Positions 7,885 to 14,586 of a stretch of 64,000 nucleotides of DNA are shown here, in pieces. Each line of letters starts with the position of its first letter. Position 1 is the stretch's first letter. The position numbers and the translations under genes are program-made. Origin of the DNA: Pseudomonas sp. CCC3.1 (GTDB taxonomy: Bacteria > Pseudomonadota > Gammaproteobacteria > Pseudomonadales > Pseudomonadaceae); NCBI RefSeq assembly GCF_034347405.1, contig NZ_CP133778.1:5368501-5432500 (forward strand). The letters are read 5' to 3'. Under the pieces are notes generated by a model. The model saw only the letters and a list, made by a program, of their open reading frames with translations, was not told where the DNA came from and did not search any database.

Positions 7885-8039
7885 TTGGGGTTATTTGTAG
7901 GAAAGTTCTTGTAAGTTATACGGTGTATTCTTTAAAGAATGAGGTATATATCCCGATAACCGAAATAGCTGGCTTTTTAGTAGATGAGCCTGAAGCAGGG
8001 GGGTATATTAAAAATTTTGTCGTTGGCAAAAGAAAATAG
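7881..8039 (+). CDS. Small hypothetical ORF, possibly a gene remnant
   Basis: This 52-codon ORF begins with a GTG that overlaps the comM stop codon; a later GTG at 7923 is another possible start and has AGGAAAG about 18 bases upstream. The reading YSLKNEVYIPITEIAGFL looks protein-like, with mixed acidic and hydrophobic residues, unlike random frames of AT-rich DNA. It stops at TAG 8037-8039, 27 bases before the next ORF. It could be a small protein or the front of a decayed gene whose rear is the 8067 ORF. No family was recognised. Confidence 0.3.
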   Translation: MIGVICRKVLVSYTVYSLKNEVYIPITEIAGFLVDEPEAGGYIKNFVVGKRK

Positions 8040-8066
8040 TAGTTTAATTTGTGGTTGTGGTGACTT

Positions 8067-8354
8067 GTGCTGATTGCATTCTTCTCGTTGATACTTATTT
8101 TGCTTTTCATTCCTGCCAATGGACACGCTGCTACAGTGGTTCGTGTAGCGCTTTTTTGTGTTGTTTTTTTAATGATCTATAAATCACACGGTCCAGAAGA
8201 TCGAGGCATAAAGCAATTGATTCATTCTCGCGGAGTGAAGCGGTTTATAGTTATGCGTTATTGGATAATTAAATTATTCTGGTGGCTATATAAGGCTCTT
8301 GCATATATTGCGATATTGATATTTATTTCTCAGGAGCTGTTTCCTGGCAAATAA
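8067..8354 (+). CDS. Small putative membrane protein, unknown
   Basis: The ORF gives 95 residues from a GTG start without a clear ribosome-binding site. Two hydrophobic segments are visible, at about residues 2-16 (IAFFSLILILLF) extending through 22-37, and near 75-90 (LAYIAILIFISQ). A basic, aromatic stretch lies between them. The DNA is much more AT-rich than the flanking core genes, suggesting acquisition. It converges on the hcp/DUF4225 pair. A role as an immunity or accessory protein for that pair is only a guess. An ATG at 8172 would give a shorter form. Confidence 0.4.
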   Translation: MLIAFFSLILILLFIPANGHAATVVRVALFCVVFLMIYKSHGPEDRGIKQLIHSRGVKRFIVMRYWIIKLFWWLYKALAYIAILIFISQELFPGK

Positions 8355-8379
8355 TATGGATGGAGAGTGATGGGAGTAA

Positions 8380-8484
8380 GTGCGCATATTTGGTTTTAAT
8401 TCTGCGGTAAGGGTGACCTTTGCGGCATTTTCAATTGCATTAGGTACTTCGACGTTAATTGTGGTTGTGAGTGGAGATATTTGA
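8380..8484 (+). CDS. Tiny hydrophobic ORF, doubtful
   Basis: GTG-started 34-codon ORF with one hydrophobic run (TFAAFSIALGTSTLIVVV). GGGAG lies only three bases before the start, which is too close to be ideal. It ends two bases before the next ATG, so it could be a leader peptide coupled to that gene or a remnant of a larger membrane protein. No family was recognised. Confidence 0.2.
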   Translation: MRIFGFNSAVRVTFAAFSIALGTSTLIVVVSGDI

Positions 8485-8485
8485 A

Positions 8486-8695
8486 ATGAGCTCAGAAAAT
8501 ATTAGGCATTATTTTATGGTGTCATTGTTGGTTTTTGGTAGTGCCATTTTTTATACTTTGCTTGTTGTCTGGGCGCTAAAAAAAATAATACCGCTGGAGG
8601 GGGTGATATTAAAGGTTGTCTATGTTGTTGTGTACGTGGGTATCGTCATTTTTGGGTTGTGGTTTTATATTCCAAGGCTACGAGGGATTGTGTGA
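8486..8695 (+). CDS. Small putative two-helix membrane protein
   Basis: This 69-residue ORF starts MSSENIRHYF at 8486, with GGAG nine bases upstream. Two transmembrane stretches are visible (about residues 10-30, MVSLLVFGSAIFYTLLVVWA, and 40-60, VVYVVVYVGIVIFGLWF) joined by a short loop with two lysines. It ends 28 bases before the convergent DUF4225 gene. AT-rich composition marks it as accessory DNA. Small two-helix proteins are common as immunity partners of membrane-targeting toxins, but immunity genes usually lie on the same strand as the toxin, so this is uncertain. Confidence 0.45.
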   Translation: MSSENIRHYFMVSLLVFGSAIFYTLLVVWALKKIIPLEGVILKVVYVVVYVGIVIFGLWFYIPRLRGIV

Positions 8696-8722
8696 GGTAG
8701 CCGCTATAATTCCTCTGTATAG

Positions 8723-9424
8723 CTATTTGCTTTTCTCTTCGTTAATCATTGAATTTATAGTTATGGCGTCAACACTACCTTCAAGAAGTAGAGATAATCG
8801 TCCAGCTTGCTTGTAAGCATTTTCGTAATTAATTGGATCCTGCCTAAAAAGCTGAGCTGAGCCAGGTGTTCGGACTAGCCTGAATACACCGTAAGCGGAT
8901 AAAGCCAAGTCCGTGGTGCCGTATGCAATATTACCTTCGTACACTCCACCTGCAATCTCTTGGTAAAGCCATCTGGTTGGGCCAACGACACTTGGCTTGT
9001 TAGGACCGTTATAAATATTTCCGATCCCCTCATATATGTTGTTAACGCCATGTGAAATCATGAGTCCTCCAACAGGTACTGCTGTTCCACCGGACGCACC
9101 TGTAATCACCGTGCCCAATTCAACCTGCACCACCCCACCCGCAACAGTAATGCCATTAGTCAAATAAAACGACGCTTTATCCCGCAACGCCTCATGCTCA
9201 TCCCAAAGCGCTTCAACCCCCTCTGCCGCACTTATTACCCCGTCTCCAATATCTTGATAAACCTCTTCTGCAAATGCCCTGATTTCACCCAAAAAACCCA
9301 GTCGCGCAGCACCATCATTGATATGCATGGCGCTGACTTTGCACCCAAGCGCCATCAGTTTTTCGGCGGTTTGGTCGACGTCTTTTAGAGTGCAGAGTTG
9401 CTCTTTCATTTTTGAGTCTGCCAT
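8723..9424 (-). CDS. DUF4225 domain protein, candidate T6SS effector
   Basis: This protein of up to 233 residues resembles DUF4225 proteins of Pseudomonas. After a helical N-terminal part (about 1-85) comes a glycine-rich hydrophobic centre (about 85-140, with TVITGASGGTAVPVGGLM and GVNNIYEGIGNIYNG) and a C-terminal tail containing WLYQEIAGG. The start is ambiguous: ATG 9424 overlaps hcp by 19 bases, while ATG 9409 gives a classic ATGA overlap with the hcp stop. Either way it is translationally coupled to hcp, so it is probably cargo carried by that Hcp. The glycine-rich hydrophobic core suggests membrane insertion. The biochemical activity is unknown. Confidence 0.65.
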   Translation of the reverse strand: MADSKMKEQLCTLKDVDQTAEKLMALGCKVSAMHINDGAARLGFLGEIRAFAEEVYQDIGDGVISAAEGVEALWDEHEALRDKASFYLTNGITVAGGVVQVELGTVITGASGGTAVPVGGLMISHGVNNIYEGIGNIYNGPNKPSVVGPTRWLYQEIAGGVYEGNIAYGTTDLALSAYGVFRLVRTPGSAQLFRQDPINYENAYKQAGRLSLLLEGSVDAITINSMINEEKSK

Positions 9425-9903
9425 GTCATTCCGGCACTGGTGCGGGCTGCGATATGTTCCAGAATGATGTCGCCGTAGCGAATGGACACTATTTCGACGG
9501 GTTGTGAGTCTCCGCGAGAAGTCGCGGGCGGCACGCTGAGGGTGATGTGTGCAATGCGGGCTTCGCGTAATTCAATTTTGTAGTACTTCTCTTCACCGGC
9601 AGTCGCTGAGGCTCGGTACAGGTGAATGACGCATTTCACGTACTCACCGTCATCCAGTGCCTTGGCAAGCAGGGGTGATGATTTATCAATGTATTTTGTA
9701 ATCACAACAGGGGAATGCCTGGCGTTGCTGCCGAACGCGCTGGTGGCGTTGCCCGAGAGCAGGCTGTGGTCGACAGACAGCACCATGATTTCGTCAATGT
9801 GTGTTGCCTGGCACTTATTACCCATGGATTCAGGTGTAGAGCAACCGGCCGACATGAGCCCGCTATTTACACCTGTGATACTCATGTAACTGTTATTAGC
9901 CAT
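9406..9903 (-). CDS. hcp: Hcp family type VI secretion tube protein/effector carrier
   Basis: This 165-residue protein matches the longer Hcp class: SYMSITGVNSGLMSAGCST at the N-terminus, IDEIMVLSVDHS, KYIDKSSPLLAKALDDGEYV and VSIRYGDIILEHI near the end. Hcp hexamers form the inner tube of the type VI secretion system and chaperone effectors in their lumen. No other T6SS structural gene lies in the window, so this is an orphan hcp paired with a downstream cargo gene (ATGA overlap). Orphan hcp-effector modules are common accessory islands between core genes, here between comM and a LysR/MATE pair. Confidence 0.88.
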   Translation of the reverse strand: MANNSYMSITGVNSGLMSAGCSTPESMGNKCQATHIDEIMVLSVDHSLLSGNATSAFGSNARHSPVVITKYIDKSSPLLAKALDDGEYVKCVIHLYRASATAGEEKYYKIELREARIAHITLSVPPATSRGDSQPVEIVSIRYGDIILEHIAARTSAGMTWQTQK

Positions 9904-10009
9904 GGACTGCTTTACCTGTTGAGATAAAAGAAAGCAGTCTATGGCGGGTAGTTTTGAGCATGTGTAGGGCGATTCTGAATATTGCGCAGAAACTGATAAT
10001 TACGCCGAT

Positions 10010-10930
10010 TTACTCCAGTCGCTCGACCGCTGGCAACTCCATCGCGGCCACTTCATTTTGTAAGAAATCACTCAAGCGGCGCAGGCGCTCACCACCAGGC
10101 CGGGTTTTTGGCCAGACCAAGTAGTAGTTTTCGCCGCTGGACACGGCCGCCGGAAACGGCAGGCTCAAGCGATTTTGAGCCACGTCTTCGGCCACCATCA
10201 GCAAGTCCCCCATGGAGATGCCGTAACCTCGAGCCGCTGCGATCATGCCCAGCTCCAGGGTGTCGAACACTTGCCCGCCCTTCAGTGAAATCTGGCCACT
10301 GAGGCCCATGCAATCGAGCCAGCGCCGCCAGTCTCGACGGTCGGGCGTTGGGTGCAGCAGTTCAGTCCCCGCCAGACGTTTTGCATCCCACGGTTGATCG
10401 TCCAGCAGGTTGGGCGCCCCCACCGGTATCAGCATTTCCGGAAACAGCAGCGTGACCTCCCAGTCGGGTGGAAAGTGGCCGCTGCTCAGCAATACCGCGC
10501 AATCAAAAGGCTCCAGATTGAAGTCCACATGGTCGATGTCCATCCAGGCGCTGGTCAGTTGCACTTCGTTACCTGCTTGCAGGTGGCGAAAACGGCTAAG
10601 ACGGGCCAATAACCAACGCATAGTCAGGGTCGAGGGCGCTTTCATGCGCAGGATGTCATCTTCGGCGCGCAACGTGGTGCAGGCGCGTTCAAGTGCGCTA
10701 AACCCCTCGCGTACACCGGGTAACAGCAGACGGGCGGCTTCTGTCAGTTGCAAGGTGCGGCCGTTGCGCTGAAATAAGCGGCAGGCGAAATGCGCTTCTA
10801 AGGTTTTGATATGTCGGCTGATGGCGCTCTGAGTGATCGACAGTTCTTCTCCCGCGCGGGTAAATGAGTGGTGACGTGCTGCGGCCTCGAAGGCGCGCAA
10901 GGCGTAAAGAGGGGGAAGACTACGACTCAT
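10010..10930 (-). CDS. LysR-family regulator (GcvA-like), divergent from MATE pump
   Basis: This 306-residue transcription factor has an N-terminal winged helix-turn-helix (about residues 5-65, with SFTRAGEELSITQSAISRHI) and a C-terminal ligand-binding domain. The start MSRSLPPLYALRAFEAAAR at 10930 is the standard GcvA-type N-terminus; upstream in-frame starts are rejected. It is divergent from the MATE transporter gene, and the gap holds a T-N11-A dyad at 10983-10997. It matches the position of PA5293 in recalled PAO1 order. The likely role is control of the adjacent pump; the ligand is unknown. Confidence 0.88.
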   Translation of the reverse strand: MSRSLPPLYALRAFEAAARHHSFTRAGEELSITQSAISRHIKTLEAHFACRLFQRNGRTLQLTEAARLLLPGVREGFSALERACTTLRAEDDILRMKAPSTLTMRWLLARLSRFRHLQAGNEVQLTSAWMDIDHVDFNLEPFDCAVLLSSGHFPPDWEVTLLFPEMLIPVGAPNLLDDQPWDAKRLAGTELLHPTPDRRDWRRWLDCMGLSGQISLKGGQVFDTLELGMIAAARGYGISMGDLLMVAEDVAQNRLSLPFPAAVSSGENYYLVWPKTRPGGERLRRLSDFLQNEVAAMELPAVERLE

Positions 10931-10982
10931 GAGGAAAAATCCGATTGTGCGACGGGAAAGTCCATTAAAAGCGGTATTTAGC

Positions 10983-10997
10983 ATGAGTATTAGTCAT
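10983..10997. promoter_or_regulatory. LysR-type T-N11-A dyad
   Basis: ATGA-GTATTAG-TCAT is a 15-base interrupted palindrome with the LysR-type T-N11-A geometry. It lies in the 150-base gap between the divergent LysR gene and the MATE gene, 53 bases upstream of the regulator start. It is a candidate operator for the LysR protein. Confidence 0.45.
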
Positions 10998-11080
10998 GTC
11001 AGCAATCGTTTTTATCCTTTTGCTTAATCCTCTCAACGCGCCGAGAATCAGTCTTTCAACGCACTCAAGAAATCAAACCG

Positions 11081-12481
11081 ATGACAAAGCAGCATCCAGT
11101 ACGTATCGAGCTCTGGGCCATTCTGCGGCTGGCAGGGCCGCTGATCGCCTCGCAGTTGGCGCACATGCTGATGGTGCTGACCGACACACTGATGATGGCT
11201 CGCCTGAGTCCAGAGGCGTTGGCCGGTGGCAGTTTGGGGGCTGCGAGCTACTCGTTCGTGTCTATTTTTTGCATCGGCGTGATCGCGGCTGTCGGCACAC
11301 TCGTGTCGATTCGTCAGGGCTCTGGCGACATAGAAGGGGCCACCCGTCTGACACAGGCCGGGCTGTGGCTGGCGTGGGCGTTGGCCCTGGTGGGCGCGCT
11401 GGTGCTGTGGAACATCAAACCGCTGTTGCTGCTATTTGGCCAGACACCGACCAACGTAGAGGCCGCCGGGCAGTTTTTGCTGCTGCTGCCACTCGCCCTG
11501 CCCGGCTATATGACGTTTATGGCCTTGCGCGGTTTTACCAGCGCCATGGGCCGGGCAACCCCGGTGATGGTAATAAGCCTGATTGGCACCGTGGCTAACT
11601 TCCTACTCAATTACGCGTTGATCACCGGCATGTTTGGCCTGCCAAAACTGGGTCTGATGGGCATTGGTCTGGTGACGGCGATTGTCGCAACCTGCATGGC
11701 GCTTGGCTTGGCCTGGCATATCCATAAGCACCCGGCTTACGACGCGTATCCGATTCGCCAAGGCCTTTCGCGGATTAACCTGACCTATTTACGCGAACTG
11801 TGGCGCCTTGGTTTGCCGATTGGCGGCACTTACGCAGTAGAAGTCGGGCTGTTTGCATTCGCGGCATTGTGCATGGGCACCATGGGCAGCACGCAGTTGG
11901 CTGCGCACCAGATCGCGTTACAGATCGTGTCTGTGGCGTTCATGGTTCCGGCAGGCATGTCGTACGCCATCACCATGCGCATCGGTCAGCATTATGGCGC
12001 TGGCGACTTGCTACGGGCACGCCTGGCGGGCCGGGTGGGTATTGGTTTCGGTGCCGCGGCCATGCTCGGGTTTTCAGTGGTGTTCTGGTTCTGGCCGAAC
12101 CAGTTGATTGGCCTGTTTCTGGATTACAACGACCCTGCGTTCCGCCCCGTGTTTGAGTTGGCGGTCAGCCTGTTGGCCGTGGCGGCGTGGTTCGAGTTGT
12201 TTGATGGCACGCAAACCATCGCCATGGGTGCGATCCGTGGGCTCAAAGATGCCAAGACCACCTTTCTGGTCGGGCTGTTCTGCTACTGGGTGATCGGCGC
12301 GCCGACTGCCTGGCTCATGGCATTCACGTTCGGCTGGGGCCCGACAGGCGTGTGGTGGGGCTTGGCCTTGGGCCTGGCGTGCTCGTCGGTCAGCCTCACC
12401 TTGGCGTTTGAATGGAAGGTGCGGCGCATGCTCAAGCGTGAGCGCAAGGCGGCGAAGGTGGCGCAATTAGTTTCTGGGTAG
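11081..12481 (+). CDS. MATE family multidrug efflux protein (NorM/PmpM-like)
   Basis: This 466-residue polytopic inner-membrane protein is the usual length for MATE antiporters, which export cationic drugs using sodium or proton gradients. Two MatE repeats are visible: residues about 10-170 (GPLIASQLAHMLMVLTDTLM) and 235-400 (LGLPIGGTYAVEVGLFAFA, AAHQIALQIVSVAFMVPAGM). The C-terminus is basic. The position next to a divergent LysR gene corresponds to PA5294. Substrate is unknown. The upstream gap has no strong Shine-Dalgarno sequence, so the ATG at 11081 is chosen from the family N-terminus. Confidence 0.93.
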   Translation: MTKQHPVRIELWAILRLAGPLIASQLAHMLMVLTDTLMMARLSPEALAGGSLGAASYSFVSIFCIGVIAAVGTLVSIRQGSGDIEGATRLTQAGLWLAWALALVGALVLWNIKPLLLLFGQTPTNVEAAGQFLLLLPLALPGYMTFMALRGFTSAMGRATPVMVISLIGTVANFLLNYALITGMFGLPKLGLMGIGLVTAIVATCMALGLAWHIHKHPAYDAYPIRQGLSRINLTYLRELWRLGLPIGGTYAVEVGLFAFAALCMGTMGSTQLAAHQIALQIVSVAFMVPAGMSYAITMRIGQHYGAGDLLRARLAGRVGIGFGAAAMLGFSVVFWFWPNQLIGLFLDYNDPAFRPVFELAVSLLAVAAWFELFDGTQTIAMGAIRGLKDAKTTFLVGLFCYWVIGAPTAWLMAFTFGWGPTGVWWGLALGLACSSVSLTLAFEWKVRRMLKRERKAAKVAQLVSG

Positions 12482-12490
12482 TGGAGTTTT

Positions 12491-12637
12491 GTAGCAGTTG
12501 CCGAGCCCCGCGAGGCTACGTCCGGCGGCGTAGCCGTCGTAAATGGACTATCGCGGTTCTTCAGTTGGGTAGGGTTCTCAGGATTTACGATCACTGCGCA
12601 ATCGGACGTAGCCTCGCAAGGCTCGGCAACTGCTACG
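12491..12637. repeat. REP doublet (GTAGCAGTTGCCGAGC family)
   Basis: GTAGCAGTTGCCGAGC at 12491 and its reverse complement ending at 12637 flank about 75 bases. Each arm continues into GAGGCTACGTCCG. The pair is an inverted REP doublet of the REPIN type. Other copies lie at 17272 and 37263. It fills the gap between the convergent MATE and GGDEF-EAL genes. Confidence 0.85.
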
Positions 12638-12653
12638 GGTTTCGTGGGAGCTG

Positions 12654-14324
12654 TTAGTGAGCGTCGAGAGCCACTTTTTGCTGAGCCCCAAGGGTCAAAT
12701 ACTCCACCAACTCGGTGATCGGCAACGGTTTGCTGATGAGATAGCCCTGCACCTGGTCACAGGCAAAATCACGCAATAGCGCCAGTTGTTCCGGGGTTTC
12801 TACGCCTTCGGCCACGACTTGCAATTGAAGGTTGTGCGCCAGGTTGATCATCGCGTGCACCAGCTTGCGGTTCTCTTCGCGATCTTCCATGCCGCCGACA
12901 AAGCTTTTGTCGATTTTAAGCAGGGCAATGGGCAGGCTGTTGAGGTGCACAAAGGACGAAAAGCCGGTGCCAAAATCATCCAGCGAGAAGCGCACGCCCA
13001 GTCGCCCCAGCGCATCCATGGTCTGTTTGACCATGTCACTGCGGCGCATGACTGCCGTTTCAGTCAGCTCAAACTCCAGCCATTGAGCATCAACCCCGTG
13101 CTCGGAGATCAAGCGGCTGAGGGTCGAGAGCAATTGGCTGTCCTGAAACTGACGGAACGACAGGTTAACGGCCATGTGCAGTGCGTCCAGCCCGTGTTCG
13201 CGCAGCGCCTGCATATCGCGCAAGGCTCGGGATATAACCCAGTAGCCCAGCGGCACGATCAACCCGCTTTGCTCGGCCAGCGGCACAAATTCGCTCGGCG
13301 CGAGCAGGCCACGTTCGCCGTGGCGCCAACGCACCAGAGCTTCGAGCCCCACAATCAAGCCTGAGACCAGGTCCAGGCGCGGTTGGTAATGCAGTTCAAG
13401 TTCGTCACGACGCAAGGCCCGACGCAGTTCGCTCTCCAGATCGGCGAGGCTGCGAGCATTGCGATTGATGCGTTCGTCGAACACGTGATAGGTGCAGCCC
13501 TGCGTGCTTTTGGCCTGCTGCATGGCGATGTGCGCGTGCCACATCAAGGGGTCGGCCCCGGCATTGGCGCGGGCGTGGGCGATGCCCAGGCTGCAACCGA
13601 TCAGCAAGCTTTCGCCGTCGATCCAATAAGACTCGGCCATGACCTCGGTGATGCGCTCGGCCATCCAGGCCGCGCGATCAGGGGCGCGGCGGGTGTCGAT
13701 CAGCAGGGCGAACTCGTCGCTGCCCAGACGAGCCAACTGGTCGCAGGCTTCGAGCTGGCTTTTAAGGCGTGCCACCACTTGCAGGATCAGACGGTCGCCA
13801 GCCTGATGCCCCAGCGCGTCATTGGCATGGCGAAAGTTGTCCAGGTCCAGATGCCCGAGGGCGACACCGCGCCCATCGTTTTCGGCCAGGCGCACCGCTA
13901 GCAAGGTCTGGAAGCCTTGTCGGTTGGCGATGCCGGTCAGCGGGTCTTCTTCGGCCAGGCGTTGCAACGTGTGTTCCAGCACGCCGCGTTCGTGCACATG
14001 GCGCAGGCAGCGGCGCAGCACGTCTGTGTTCAGGCTGGTGCTGACCAGCCAGTCGCTGACGCCTTGGGGCGGCATCACCGGTTCTGCGTCCAGCAACAAG
14101 ATAGTGGACAAGCGGCAGCGACCCGCGAGGGGCTGCAGGGCCGGGGTGGTCAGGAGCAGCGCATTTTGATCGTTTTCGAACAAATAGCTGACAGATTCCC
14201 AGTTCGGCGCACACATTAATATGGCCGAACTTCCCATGGGCGTCAGACACTCACGCAATAACGCTGCCCAAGACGGCTCTTTGGCCAGTAGCAGCAAACG
14301 CAAGGGTTCGACAGGCGTAGACAA
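12654..14324 (-). CDS. GGDEF-EAL protein, likely c-di-GMP phosphodiesterase (ProE-like)
   Basis: This 556-residue protein has a receiver-like N-terminal region without a clear phospho-acceptor (1-115), a GGDEF domain (about 120-290) and an EAL domain (300-550). The GGDEF signature is GSDEF at 201-205, probably inactive for synthesis. EAL is intact: EAL at 328-330, ELTE at 419-422, DDFGTG at 449-454 and EGVET at 506-510. It should therefore hydrolyse c-di-GMP, with the degenerate domain possibly sensing GTP. By recalled synteny (next to rep) it corresponds to PA5295, described as the phosphodiesterase ProE. It converges with the MATE gene. Confidence 0.9.
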   Translation of the reverse strand: MSTPVEPLRLLLLAKEPSWAALLRECLTPMGSSAILMCAPNWESVSYLFENDQNALLLTTPALQPLAGRCRLSTILLLDAEPVMPPQGVSDWLVSTSLNTDVLRRCLRHVHERGVLEHTLQRLAEEDPLTGIANRQGFQTLLAVRLAENDGRGVALGHLDLDNFRHANDALGHQAGDRLILQVVARLKSQLEACDQLARLGSDEFALLIDTRRAPDRAAWMAERITEVMAESYWIDGESLLIGCSLGIAHARANAGADPLMWHAHIAMQQAKSTQGCTYHVFDERINRNARSLADLESELRRALRRDELELHYQPRLDLVSGLIVGLEALVRWRHGERGLLAPSEFVPLAEQSGLIVPLGYWVISRALRDMQALREHGLDALHMAVNLSFRQFQDSQLLSTLSRLISEHGVDAQWLEFELTETAVMRRSDMVKQTMDALGRLGVRFSLDDFGTGFSSFVHLNSLPIALLKIDKSFVGGMEDREENRKLVHAMINLAHNLQLQVVAEGVETPEQLALLRDFACDQVQGYLISKPLPITELVEYLTLGAQQKVALDAH

Positions 14325-14586
14325 GCTGGCTCCCTAGACTCTGCATAAATTCAGGCGATGGGCATTATGGCGTGCTATCGGCTAATGGCAAATGACACCA
14401 TTTATCAAATGCACCTGGCTAGCGCATACCGAACGGTAGACCTAAACAGGTCAGGTATCCTGCGGCAAAGTAACAAAAGCGGCAAATTTAGATAGAGGGC
14501 TACGTCACACTGTCGCAGAGTGGCGGCAATATCTGCTCAGCCTGTTAAAATGCCCGCCCTTTTCGTCATCGACCCTTATAACCGTC

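Noticed and set aside
7916..8119. 67-residue minus-strand ORF downstream of DUF4225 as same-strand immunity gene
   Set aside because: It has no RBS, no membrane segment, lies about 600 bases away, and overlaps more protein-like frames on the plus strand.
12491..12637. CRISPR array
   Set aside because: Repeats here and elsewhere are inverted pairs with one spacer each, not regularly spaced direct repeats; they are REP elements.
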